Part shown: in pieces, positions 12,601 to 24,500 of the stretch
Layout: every line of letters begins with the position of its first letter
How positions within the stretch are numbered: position 1 is the stretch's first letter
Origin: Phoebastria nigripes
Taxonomy: Eukaryota; Chordata; Aves; Procellariiformes; Diomedeidae
Length of the DNA: 64,000 nucleotides
Reading direction: 5' to 3'
NCBI GenBank assembly: GCA_035582835.1
Contig: JAYKAV010003362.1
Span: 195,617 to 259,616, forward strand
The notes under the pieces: model-generated
What the model was told of the DNA's origin: nothing
What the model saw: the letters and a program-made list of their open reading frames with translations, nothing else
Database searches by the model: none
Program-made: the position numbers and the translations under genes

Positions 12601-15600
12601 AGGCGTTTCCCCCCCCTCTTTTTTTTAATTAATTGTCTGTCTATTTAAGCTTTCTTTGAAAATACAGGGATCTTAGACAGCATAAGACTGCAGTCTGTGA
12701 ATCTTTGGTGGCGAATGTTGTTTCTCCTCCTGTCAGTGTTCGGGCACAGGCTTGGTGGGATGACTGTGTGAAGAAGTACCATAGTCCACAGGAAACAGGG
12801 CAACATCAGACCTGTGGTGTGATCCTCCATTCTCTCCAAACTGCAATGACTCAGTAAGAGTGCCCCTGGTCGCAGATTTGGTTTGCACTTTTAAATTTCC
12901 CTGACTTGGCAAATTCGCAGGCTATGACCGTGTGAGCTAGAGCCAAAGGGCTAGTTTGGTCTTAGCCCATGAAAGCCGACTCAGAAGACTGGGGACTGGC
13001 AGACAAACTCTTTACATTCCCTTCCAGGGGAAGAGCAGTTTCTGTGGGTACAGCCAGCAACGTTATAACTACCCCACTTGGGAAAAGGATGGGAGAAAAG
13101 ATTGGACGCAGGAGCTGACAAATAGTGAGCAAAACTTGCAAGACTTGAAGGAGAAGGTGCAGTCCACTCTCCCAGAGTGCCTCATGGTCTCCAGCGGAGG
13201 GCTGTGTCTTAGCATCATCATGGCAGCATCACCTCCAGGAGCTTCAACAGTCCCATCAATCTCGTGACCTTTCTGCAGCGCTTACAGTCATGGCATTTGG
13301 GGTGCTTCTCCAAGAATATTAAAAATCTTCAGCCTCCATCTGCCCAGCATATCTGAGAAATGCAGGACCCGCAGCCTGGGAAATGAGGGTGTACAGTGGC
13401 ACTAAACCTCCGTACACAGTGAATCCTACAGTCTCCAGAGGCTGCAACCTGGATAAACGTAGCACTTCTCCTCACCCATAGGTTGCTATGGAGCCGTCCT
13501 GCAGCCTTCCCTAGAGAGCTGTGAAGGACAATAATCTCCTTGCCACACAATGCTGCAGGTCACATTATTGCCCGAAATTTTCAGGATTCAGAAAGAAGCT
13601 TTAAAAAGCAGCTTATAAGGTGTCGTGTTCAGTCCCTGAACACCCTCAGTTCCAAGAAGGAGGCTTTCAGAGAATCTTCATGCAATGATGGTCTCTTCAC
13701 CACTCTTAGAGGAGAGAGGGGAGGCTTCTCTGCAAAATTCACAAGATGTGTCACTAATACTGAAATCATTGCTTAAAAAGGCATTCACTCCTCACTGAAA
13801 TACCCATAGCCTGAAACGAGGAAATCCTTGCATATATCATATACTTATGTAAAAATCTGGGATCAGTCAAGAAGCATCTGCCAATGGAAATAAAGTGATT
13901 TTCACGATGAGTGATATTTGCAATAAATAGTCCACCTGCTAATCTCATTTTGTGATCTGATTGACTTAATAAATCACTTGAACTAAATCACTGGAAGAAG
14001 AATCTATCTCAACATCTAGAGTGGCATAAAACTGCAGACTCAGATACAAATGAAAAATCAAGTACAAGACATACATAAAATACATAACACCAGTTGACAA
14101 ATATTTATGAAGCATTCCTACTTCCCCAGGGCCAAGAAGTAGTGCATATGCAGCAATTTTGTTTGTNAAGGCATGGGGCAAAAGCACGTTTTGTATTGCT
14201 CTTGAGCGGACCTTGGAGGCTAGCTCTAGGAACAGAAACTGCACTTCTGGCACAGCCTGTCTCCCCGTTCCTCGACAAGATTTGAGAGGCAAAAAAATTT
14301 GCAGTGCTGAGATTTCTGTAGGTTGCATCCAGATTTTCCCACTTTTCATCTAGCATTCAAAGGAATGCTTTAGATCAAATACTCTGTGTCAAATAGATAT
14401 TAGGGGCATGCATCGGGGAATGACAGTGAAATGTGATGGAGGTCCTGTGGTAGAAAGGAAGGTACGCAAGGTAGCAGCAATGATCCATCAGGATGTAAAA
14501 TCCATGGGGCAGATCCTTAATTAGTTTAATTTTAATGAAAAAATATAATTGCTTATGTCATATCTGCTGTGAACCATAATACTTTAAGCAAAATATAATT
14601 CCAACTGCCAGGTGCAGTTGATTTTTACCCAGAAATTTTCATTAATAGGGTTCTCCTAGAAAAACTTCAAACCGGAACAAACTTTCCAGTGAGGGGCAGC
14701 TGAATGCTGAGCTACTGATGCCAACGTAGTGAGCATGGGATTTTCATACAGTCTCAAGCTTCGTGATTAAAGTTGCTCACAACTCTGTATTTATCTTTGT
14801 AACTTCTAAAAACAGGTGAGTCACTGGAGAAGTACAAAAGTGTTACCAGCACCCCTCTTGGAGCTTCCTTTGACAGTCTGTCTGCTTTTGGGGCTTCTCA
14901 CCAGGTTTGAATTTACATTCTTGTTGCTGAATGGTTTGCTTAACAGATCTTTAGTTGAATCATATTAACGTAACAGTTTCTTTAAGAGATTTAGTCAAGC
15001 CAGTTCCTGTGGGAACATCCCATCCAGGGTATGTCACCATGCATATGTCCCAAACCTATGTGTCTACTTTACAGAGAAAGATATTCAACAGGTCCTGTCA
15101 GTAATTAAAATTTCCCTGTGTCTTCATCTGCTCAATACGATATAGAAAATACAAAATATTTTTTAAAGGGTGACTCCATTCCTTAAATCAGATTCACTGC
15201 TGGTGCAACAACTATAATGTAAAAGGCAGAAACAAAATTATAAAAGGAAGGTTACTACATAACCTTTTCTCAAAAGTTAAAAATAAAATGGCAAAAAAAA
15301 AATTTCCTGATTTATTTTGTGTTGTTTATTTTCCTGTTATGTTGGAAATCTGTTTGGTTTTCAGTAACAAAATTTGCCAATGAGAGCTTTTGAACATGAA
15401 AATAGTCTTGTAAAACATATCTTGGTGTTAGGCTTTTCCTGCAGAAACAATACAGGGTTACTTAAATTAAAATGTAAATACTTGAGCGTGTTTCAAATTT
15501 CTCACACAAATAATCAGCCCTTTTAAACCAGATTTAGCTATTCAAGTCAACAGTCTTGTCTCAAGAAGAATAATACTACATGGTATAATAACTGATCGGG

Positions 15601-18069
15601 GCAGATGCATTAGAACCTCAGTTGTAGAAAAAGAAATATTTGCAATCTGAAAAATAATTTTATTTTTCCTTTTCATTTTAGTGACATCACATATTTAGAC
15701 TAAATTTATCCCCAACCTCACACAAAGCACGTCATTCCCAGGAACAGTATAAATGCTGAATAAGGAANCAAAAAGCTTAGGAAGAAGAAGCTATAGTTTG
15801 CCTATTTGTTTTGCAATACCTGCTACAACATTACAGATCATNCATCTCCCTCTTTATTCCCTGTGTTGAGACTGAATCTTATTGTTGAAAATTCAAAATG
15901 AGATGAAAGCAAAGGAGAATATCACACCATTCTGAAGACAGAGGGGGGAAATTCTTCAGCAGAACTAATGCTTCAGTCATTTTACTTTCATAATTAAATA
16001 TTTTTTAGGCTCACAAGATTATGCAGTGCACATAGGCATATTGCTCTAATTTCTTGTTCTCCTTACAGTTATAATTCAACTTGTAAACACTAATTTATGT
16101 TCAATTTTTGCAACCAACCTCTGATGGAAAGACTATAAATAGACTCAGTTGGATGTCATCAACTTTTTTTGTGCATGCAGCCTTTGTATTTCCACACAGA
16201 ACTGTTCGGTGCAGTAAGACCTGGCCATCTACTCGGTCTCTTTCTCCTGCCTTTTTTTTTCTTTCCCTATTATTTTCTCTAACATTTTCATGTGTTGAAA
16301 CAGAGTCAGGTGACTGAAGGAGCTAAATATCTGGGGAAAGGCAGCAAGAGTGGTTGTTGGAGGAAATTCTTGGCTGGCACAAAGCTCAGGACTTAGACCG
16401 CATTGTGCAAAGCTCCATCACCAAGGGAGCAAATGCTGAAAACCCAGATAGATAATCTATCTTTCAAATTATTATAATTATCCCACTTACACTTCCTGGA
16501 AGCTATTAGTATTGGTAACTCTTAATTGCTCATCTTTCTGCAGTACCAGATTTCACTTACCTGAAGCAATTCTCACTTGTCCTTGATGCAGACATGCCCA
16601 CAAATTTGTATCAGGTTTAGATGTAGCTTGGTAGACTCTGTTTACAGTACTCTTACTTATTCTTAATTTACATAGGATTTGCAAACTCTGAATTTTGCCT
16701 TGAATTTTTATTTCATATGGCCTTAGAATGCAGCTGAAAGCTGAAGTTTTGCTTGATTTTAAGTCACAACCAAAGAAGATATTTAGGTTTTTTCAGTGTG
16801 TGTTTATTTGCATGTTTCCAAACAATATTCTCATTTGTCTTTGTCTCAAATATTGGCCTCAGCTTACTTGAAACCAAAGGTCTGACCATTTACCGGAAAA
16901 CCAGCTGTGTGCTTATTTAAAATTCAGTCTGAACTTGCTTGAAATCTGGTTCCAATTCCTTTTGAAACCTGGCTTGGGACTCGTAAGTTCTCAAACTATG
17001 ACAACCCTTTCGGGGCACTGGCCTGGTTTTGCATGCTAAACATGGGGGTTGTAACTGTGTTTAAAATTCAAATATATTCTCCTACTTAGGTGGACATAAT
17101 TTTGGAGCCAATTGAAATTCTGGGTTTGAATATAGGGTGATTCAATATAGACTGAACACTTTTAGAGCCACCATCCTCAACCATCCATATACATAATTTC
17201 AAATGCAGTGGAATCACTCACTTGCGTAAAATTAAGCACGTTTGTAGATTATAGAGCATGACACTGTGATTTGTCCCATCGCAGTGAAGCTCCTGGTTTG
17301 AGATTCAAGCCCAACTCCAGACGTGCTGGCACAGCGACAAGCACAGGTCGCTGCAGCAGGCATGCCTTCACCGCACCACCATGGTGCCCCATGCTGCCAA
17401 CCAGCTCAGGATACCCAGTGAGACAGCGGCAGGGGCTACAGGTTGGCTCATTACAGGTCCATGCACTGCACCCTTGCAGCGTACTGATACACCCACAGTC
17501 CCCCACAGAGTGTAAATGCCATACGGGCCCACTTTGACTTTCTCTTAATTATAGGGGTTTTCATTTTTTTTCCTCAAGCAGCAGACCAAATCTGGAGAGG
17601 TGTTCTCTTTGTTCATTGAGTGTTTTTGTAGCCACCACTTAGATGGAAAAACATCATGAAGGACAGGATTTCATGGTTTTAGCTGCTTTGATTCAGTAAA
17701 GGAAATGCTCAGTGTGAGTAATGGCATCCTTAATTAGCCTAGCCCTTGCACACACTTCAAAATATCTTGAAGTTAAATCAGTGCTGAAGTAAGACCTTTG
17801 TAAAGTTTAGCAGCTGAACAAGAAAGGCAATCTAGCTGTGTCGACATAATTGAGTATTCCAGTGAGGACTGTGAGACATAATACAGGTTTGGAAATCCAG
17901 TATCTTCACAATAGATGGGCTATTCAGCATATTAGTAAATTCAAGCTATTGGATTTTGTAGTGGTTACATCGGTCCTTTCACCAATATTGAAATATTGTC
18001 CAATATTGAAAGAATTCATATTAGTCACTTGCAATCTCAAGACATAAAAAAGTGAAGATAAACATTCTT
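9691..18069. other. intergenic DNA downstream of EHF, no gene seen
   Basis: Mixed AT-rich and moderately GC-rich sequence (GC-richer near 10.05-10.4, 11.7-12.0, 13.0-13.5 and 17.27-17.53 kb). The open frames found (up to 127 codons at 14349-13966, minus) have no recognisable domain or consistent codon pattern. In mammals the next gene in this direction is APIP; none of it is visible here. Confidence 0.6.
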
Positions 18070-18092
18070 CAGAAAATTTCTTTCATGAGTGT

Positions 18093-18098
18093 TTTATT
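18093..18098 (-). terminator. candidate distal EHF polyadenylation signal AATAAA
   Basis: Minus-strand reading gives TTCAAATAAAACACTC. About 20-45 bases further on the same strand the sequence becomes T/GT-rich (GTTTATCTTCACTTTTTTATG), as expected downstream of a cleavage site. This is the better of the two AATAAA sites in the first 3.4 kb after the stop codon. Confidence 0.45.
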
Positions 18099-19898
18099 TG
18101 AATTTATATCATATCCACAAAAATAGAAACAGTCTTTAGAACCAGTTTGTGATACATAGTCTCCAAGCTGAGATTTACAATGGCAATAGTGAAATATCTA
18201 ACGTGGATTTGTCTCCACATGTATACATTGATGATACTGTGAGAAGCAAGCAGGAATTATGCAATGTGCTGCAGAAAGAAAGATGAAAATGTAACTAAAC
18301 AATGTCTGTGTAGTTCACCAGCCTACATACAGTTTCTCAGGATGTTTTTAGAGTAAGTTGCTCTAATTTTGTGCAGAAAATATAGTTTGAGAGTGCTCAT
18401 GCCAACACCTTTGACATTGTGATTTGCATGTAACTATATAAATATAATATACTTTCCTATCTAGAGCTTTATACATATGAAAAATTATGGTACAATAAAA
18501 ATCTATACACATGGTGCTACCAGTTCAGCAGCTGCTAACTTAAAGAAAAATATGATTGCTCAGCCTCTGAAATATAAAATAAAAGAGCAATCAGAAATGC
18601 TTTTTGTTTAAATAGTAATTTACATAAACATTCATCTCTTCATTTTCTCCATTTGCTTAGGTCTGGTAAAAAGACTCCCTTTGGTTGGTTGCATCTCTCC
18701 TTGGCAAGAACTGTAGTTTTAAACAGTCCTTTGTATTTGTCTTAGGCAAAGGTTAAGATATTTGTAAAACAGAGTAAATGTTGGCTGGCTTCTATTCCAA
18801 CTTTGTGCTATTGTAATGCTGAATGACAAGTACCTAGTCTGAAAAGTTCTGCAGAGTGGGAATAGAAATTTGCACGATTTCCACGTGCTGAAAGACATGA
18901 CAGTGGAAGACTGGCATTTATACTGCACCCCAGCATAAATCACTCTCTAGATTTATACAGTATGCTTCTAAATAAAGCTTTATCTTTCAAAACCTTTAAA
19001 AGCAGGTTTAGCTGCTGGTCAGTAACCAAGTGGTGACACGTGTCACAAGTTCAATTTATCTCCCAAGAAGTTTGGTGAGAGATCTGGTAGAAAGCAGCTT
19101 TGTGAAGATATTACAATCAGTTGCTGTAAGATGTATGTTAACCTGAGATAAGGTACAACAGTATTGTGGATTTGTGACGGTACCACTGATTTCAGATTTT
19201 CACTCAGGGTGTGGATTGGGAGGGGTGGGAAGGGAGGAGGGTGAAGAGCATGGAGCAAAGGGCTGAAAATAACTGTGGGGCGGGGGGAAGGAATGGTCTT
19301 TGGAGCAAAGTGAAGGTGCTCTCCTCGTCTGGTGGCCTGGTTCTTGTTATATGAACTACAAAATGATGGTAAAGGAAGTGGAATGTAGCTAATCAAACTA
19401 AAAAAAGGAAATTCTTGAGTTGCGCAAAAGCAAGCAAGGCTAGCACAGTCAGTCAAAAAAAAAAAAGAAGAGAGAGATAGACTGAGAAAAAAAAATGCTT
19501 TGAAGTACAGAGGCTTATTATTTGATTTGTAAATAAGATGAACCTCTCTCCACCCAGGTTATGAAAAGTAAAAATTGTCATNTATGGGTAATTGATGGTG
19601 ACAGCTCTGGTAGGAGTGTAGGAGGTGGTGTTATTGTTTGACATGCCCTGCATGTGTAGATAACAAGTTAGGCTCTCATGTTTGCCTACAAATTGTTGCT
19701 AAGCACATTTGATACCCTTTATATTGATACTTCTGTTGTCTCTTGGTTTCATCTCTATTTACGTTTAAGACAAACAAAAAATGGAACATCCTACAACCTC
19801 CAGCTGCACCTTACTGCACTTCAAGCTAATATGGATTCAAATCCAGGGAACACCTGAGGAAATGGATATTGGATGGATTTAATATTCTTAATTTTCTC

Positions 19899-19913
19899 TT
19901 TTTTTTTTTTTTT
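19899..19913. repeat. T15 homopolymer in the probable EHF 3' UTR
   Basis: The plus strand carries T15, so the EHF transcript would carry A15 here. It could cause internal oligo-dT priming in cDNA libraries, producing false 3' ends. Confidence 0.85.
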
Positions 19914-20083
19914 GTCCTGGACTTCTCAGCCCCTGTTATTGTTTTCCAAATTCCCCATCCCTGAAAAAGTAAGTTGGAATCAATCTTGGTTTCACCTCTG
20001 TTAACATCACCAAGAAAATCCTGTTTCTCAACTCCCACGTCTCATGTACTCAGTGACCTGGTGAAGTGCTGCCTCCTCTAGTT

Positions 20084-20089
20084 TTTATT
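20084..20089 (-). terminator. candidate proximal EHF polyadenylation signal AATAAA
   Basis: Minus-strand GGAAATAAAAACTAGAGG lies about 1.34 kb after the EHF stop codon. The following 50 bases are not T/GT-rich, so it is a weaker candidate than the distal site. Use would give a shorter 3' UTR. Confidence 0.25.
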
Positions 20090-21425
20090 TCCCCATGTTC
20101 TGCATGTGCTTGGTGCCAGCAGGAAGCATTTGTGACTTGGAGAAAGAAAAAGCTGCCAATGAACGTTCAGTCTCCACATAGCACTGCTAGAGATGAGCCC
20201 AAAATACTGACCCAGATCTGAATGTCCCCAAAATCTCAGTGTCTTTATGTTGGTGGGTTTTTCTCCAACTAAGAATCCCAAGCACAGCTGACAAATAGAA
20301 ATACAATATGGAGTTAGACTTGAGAAAAGCAAAGCGAACTAATATTTTACATGCAATGGAGCTTTGCATTTCTCAAAGTTTTTTTGAAAGTGAGACTTGA
20401 CCTGCCAGGAGGACCATACAACTTGAAGGAACTGGGGAGACTGCTCCCTCATGCCATGGGATTAATATGTGTTCTGCTTGCCCATCTCCTCACTGCCTCA
20501 TATTGCATGGATTTGAATGCTTTAATTAGGAATGTAAGAGGGTGGGAGAATTAATATTTCTACTGGGAAAACGGTGCCTCTCAGTAAGTTTGCCCAGTCA
20601 GAAAACAATCATCTTCCTTCAATAGTTTTTGGTCCCTGAGATTGACTCTCTTCCTGCAGTTCACCTCAAAGATGTTAGTTAAAAACAAATAACCCTTTTC
20701 CTGGGATGAGCTGAATGCCCTTTGGAGATTAGGGAGGATACTCTGTACCAGGGAAGGTCAGGTCCTAAACTTCTGCCTACAAAAGAAGGTCCCAGTGGTG
20801 GAGGTAGTATGGGTTCTCCAAATAAATGCTGACAGCCACCTTGCAGAGCCACTGCTCTCTGTGGCTGGGATAAGCTTAACTGAAGAGGAACCCACCGTCT
20901 GACTCAACAAAAGCAACTGGAAGCCAGCAAAGTGTTAAAACACTCAGAAATCAGAGGAGAGAAGGAACAAGCGATATTGGCCAATGAAAGCTATAAACCA
21001 GCTGACTATGGAAGAAGACTACTTGGCTCAGAGATGCTTCACTGTTTCCTCCACTTACAGTTGCCTTCCAAAGTAGATTATCATACTCCCTAAATGCCCT
21101 AGTATTTCTCTCCTTCCCTTTCTTTGCATGACTCATAGATCACATTATGCCTGTATGATTTAAAAAAAAAAAAAGAAAAACTTCACAAGAAGGGAAAAAT
21201 AATCATAATTCTATAATGTTATCTTATATCACAGAAAACTGTGTACGTTTTTTCCCCATACAGGACATACTTCAAATAAAATAATTTTAACACCAATAGT
21301 GATAATGTTCCTTCTTCCCGATAGAAGCAGAATTGGTTTTTTCACCCCAGTTTGGTACATAAATATAAGAAAATAGTCTTTGAATATTTACATCCAGGTG
21401 TTTAAAATGTTATTTCTTGACATAT

Positions 21426-21525
21426 TTAATTCTCATTTTCTCTCCAGCCACGGGCATTCTTTCCAAATTTATATACTAATCTCCGACCATCCACACGCTC
21501 CAAGATTTCTCTTTTATAATAGTAT
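21426..21525 (-). CDS. EHF: EHF last coding exon, end of ETS domain and stop (residues 266-298)
   Basis: The acceptor is TATTTTAACAG at 21526 and above. It encodes [20 protein letters not shown] then [12 protein letters not shown] and TAA at 21428-21426. It completes the recognition helix and the final beta strands of the winged helix-turn-helix. The C-terminus REN-EN is the EHF end. The preceding intron (21526-22386) carries a (TA)7 run about 115 bp upstream of the acceptor. Confidence 0.98.
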
Positions 21526-24500
21526 CTGTTAAAATAAAAACATAGAAAAAGGTTTAAGATTAAATTCACCTGCAGTCCTAAAAGACCACTGCCAACTAGG
21601 TAATCCCTCAGCTAGCTGAAAAGTCTTTATTTTTTATTGATATATATATATATAATACCAAAGATTATTATAACTGAAAGACAGAGAAGAAAAAATTGAT
21701 GTCTTCTTTTTACTTTATATTAATTATATTCTGAGCTTGAATTTCACCATATTTCAGGTCATAGTATATTGCCATATTTATCACACACTCTTATGAGATT
21801 TCGTGGGGGTTTTTTTCCAGATAAGCCAGGATCTGAAATCAGACAAGGAAAGAATCTCAGCTTCCATTTAAAAATGCATTTTGAACTTTCATACATTATG
21901 GAAAAATGCTCAAAATGTTAAAGCAAAGAGCAAAGAAAATCCTCACATAGAATTTGTAAACCTATTTTAAGATAATGGGGGGGGTGTATGTCTAGTTTCT
22001 GAACATTGCTGGAAATAACAAAGTCTTTGGCCATTACTGGGCCATTTAAGCCTTCCCAGTTCAGTAGCACATGAACTTTCAGCTTGCTACAACCATGTTT
22101 CCTTCCTACATTGGTTGTTTGGGTGGACAGCAACAGCATGTATTTTATATAGATAACACATATGTATGTTATATATATTATATATTTTATAGTATACAGA
22201 AACAGGAGGGGAAAGAAAAGATAAAGAAGAACATAATGTTACAATCTCAAAATTAGTGGGAGAGTACTCAGCTGTCAAAGAAAGCAACTGGTGCTGCTGA
22301 CAATTCATTTTTAAAAGTCAACCAGATTCTCCATTCAGGTAGTCTCTTTACGTGCCCGAGTCTTCTACAGCAACATCTCAGCTCACCTCATAGCCCGGCT
22401 GAGTTTCTCATAAGTCATGCTGCTGTTGTTTTTCTTCTTTCCCCAGAGCTGAGCCACAGCTTCGGATTTTAAAAATCTGAAGACACCTTCTGACCGGTCT
22501 TCCCACTTGATTAATCCTGGGTTTTTCTCAGGATTGAGAAGAATATCTCGAATAAATTCCCAAAGGTGAGTTCCTCGAGGGTCTGAAAGAGGAAAGGGGG
22601 CAGTAGAAAGGAGCGTCTAAAGAGCTCTCCGGGCTATGCTCGCCATTTTTATGTCATGTTCTTACAGTGTGTCATCTACAGATGGTGACCACTCGGTAGG
22701 GACAAGCCACAGTTCCTGGAGCACAGGACCCCCACCTCGGAGATATATAGGCAAAAAACACTGACAGCCTTTACACTGAGGCTGGAGGTGAGTGTCAGCC
22801 TTCGGCAGTCTGAGCCCCGTGGCAGGCAGGTAGGAGCCCCAGCAACCAGAGGAAGCAGAGTCCAAACCACCCACTGCTTCCTTCTGCCTTTGGCACTGTT
22901 TCTGCCCTGAAGATAACATGTTTAAGTCTTCCCCTCATCTTATTTGCCCATTTTTCCTGATATTCTTCTGTAGCACGGCATGTAACCTGCTATTATCGTG
23001 CAGTACGTGAAACAGCCAAGATGATAATTGTGAAGCAGGTACTGAATCTCCACACATTTAAAAGACAGACAGAAGGCAAAGGAGGTGAAATGCCATTCTG
23101 CATCAATCAGTATTTGGTCCCAGGTCTCTTAGGTAGACTTAAAGAAGTAAGAAGGTGTAGAGTGGATAGAGGGATAGGGACAAAACTGGCTAGCCAAAAT
23201 TGTTTGTGAAAAGGGTATAAAAAAGTTTGACTGTGATATCAGAAAAGGCAAAAACAGATCTCAGAGTTCAACAGATAGACCTCCCAGTTTAAGCACAAAT
23301 CCATCCCACAGTTACTGTAGAGATGGCACCAGAAAGCCCAGGTCAAAAAGGAAAAAAGATTAAATAAATCCAACAAGTCAGTTGTAGTAGTTTATGAATG
23401 AAGAATAACAAACACAGTGACAAGGTGGGCCAGAAAGATAGCAGTCCTTTGGTCTGACTTCAAAAGCATGCAAGGGTTTAGACCAAATTAAGAAGGAAAC
23501 TAGCTAGTCAAAGATGTGAAGGTAAATAGAAAACGGTATACAGTGCAACATGAGTAGATTTCAGTCAACTAATCCAATTTTTTTATTTGTTATTATAATT
23601 GTTTTCTAGAACCAACAAAATGTGGTGGACCTAGTCTATCTGGACACCAGTAACATACTCAATAGATCATGATACAGAGCAGTACTGAAGAAACTGGAAA
23701 TGTAGGGTATTAGCCCGGCATGGCAAGGTGACCTTTTCTATATGCCAAGGCTGTGATTGAGTTCTTAGAATCATNGAATATCTCAAGTTGGAAGGGACCC
23801 ATAAGGATCATCGAGTCCAACGCCCTGCTCCTCACAGGACTACCTAAAACTAAACCATATAACTAAGAGCTTCGTCCAGACGCTCCTTGAACTGACAGGC
23901 TTGGTGCTCTGACTACTTCCCTGGGGAGCCTGTTCCAGTGACCGACCACTGTCTCAGTGAAGAACCTTTTCCTAATGTCCAGTCTGAACTTTCCCTGATG
24001 CAGCTTCATTCCATTTCCTCNTGTCCTATCGCTGATCACCGGAGAGAGGAGATCAGTACGTCCCCCTCTGCTGCCCTCCTTGAGGAAGTTGTAGACTGTG
24101 ATGAGGTCACCCCTCAGCCTTCTCTTCTCTAAGCTGAACAAACCAAGTGACCTCAGTTCTTCACAGGTCTGTCTTCAGACCAGTCCTGTCTAATCCTTTC
24201 ATTAGTAACCTTGATATACACACAAAAAAAGAAACAAAATCTCTGTGTGCAGATAAAAGTTCAGGAGTTCTGGTTGGGCAAAGTCACAGAGCAGGGGAAG
24301 AAGAGGAGTCAGGAAGACACATATAATCTGGAGACCATATTCAAACAGGATAAAATCAAATGCTACAAAATGCAGTGAAGGACCAATATTAAGGTTTTCT
24401 ATTATAAACAGGGAATGACACAGGATTCAAAAGACATATTTTCAGCATAAATATCTCAGTAAAGTATATTAATGGAACTATGACCAGAAATCACAATTAT

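Larger units (their letters stand above)
18070..21425 (-). other. EHF: probable EHF 3' untranslated region
   Basis: Non-coding, AT-rich sequence runs on from the EHF stop with no visible transposon. Mammalian EHF has a multi-kilobase 3' UTR, so a length of about 3.3 kb is reasonable. The end is placed by AATAAA on the minus strand at 18098-18093, followed by a T-rich stretch. An internal AATAAA (20089-20084) could give a shorter form of about 1.35 kb. The tract includes a T15 run on the plus strand at 19899-19913 and a C-rich segment in the transcript at 19241-19218. The extent is inferred, with no transcript evidence. Confidence 0.5.

Noticed and set aside
13966..14349. 127-codon minus-strand frame
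   Set aside because: It includes an N, has no domain and no splice context, and its length is unremarkable given the amount of sequence scanned.
17270..17530. tRNA-derived SINE suggested by GGTTTGAGATTC (B-box-like)
   Set aside because: No A-box at the right spacing, no tail, and no second copy in the window.
1..18000. APIP or PDHX exons downstream of EHF
   Set aside because: No stretch matched the recalled sequences of either protein.
19043..19456. 137-codon minus-strand open frame
   Set aside because: It lies in the probable EHF 3' UTR, has a low-complexity Pro/Ser/Leu composition from a C-rich tract, and shows no domain.
23863..24141. 92-codon minus-strand frame as a host gene
   Set aside because: Its sequence is the terminal part of the CR1 LINE polyprotein, so it belongs to the mobile element.
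23767..24165. Target-site duplication AGTTCTT around the young CR1
   Set aside because: The right-hand copy is explained by the CR1 consensus itself, and CR1 insertions usually lack clear duplications.
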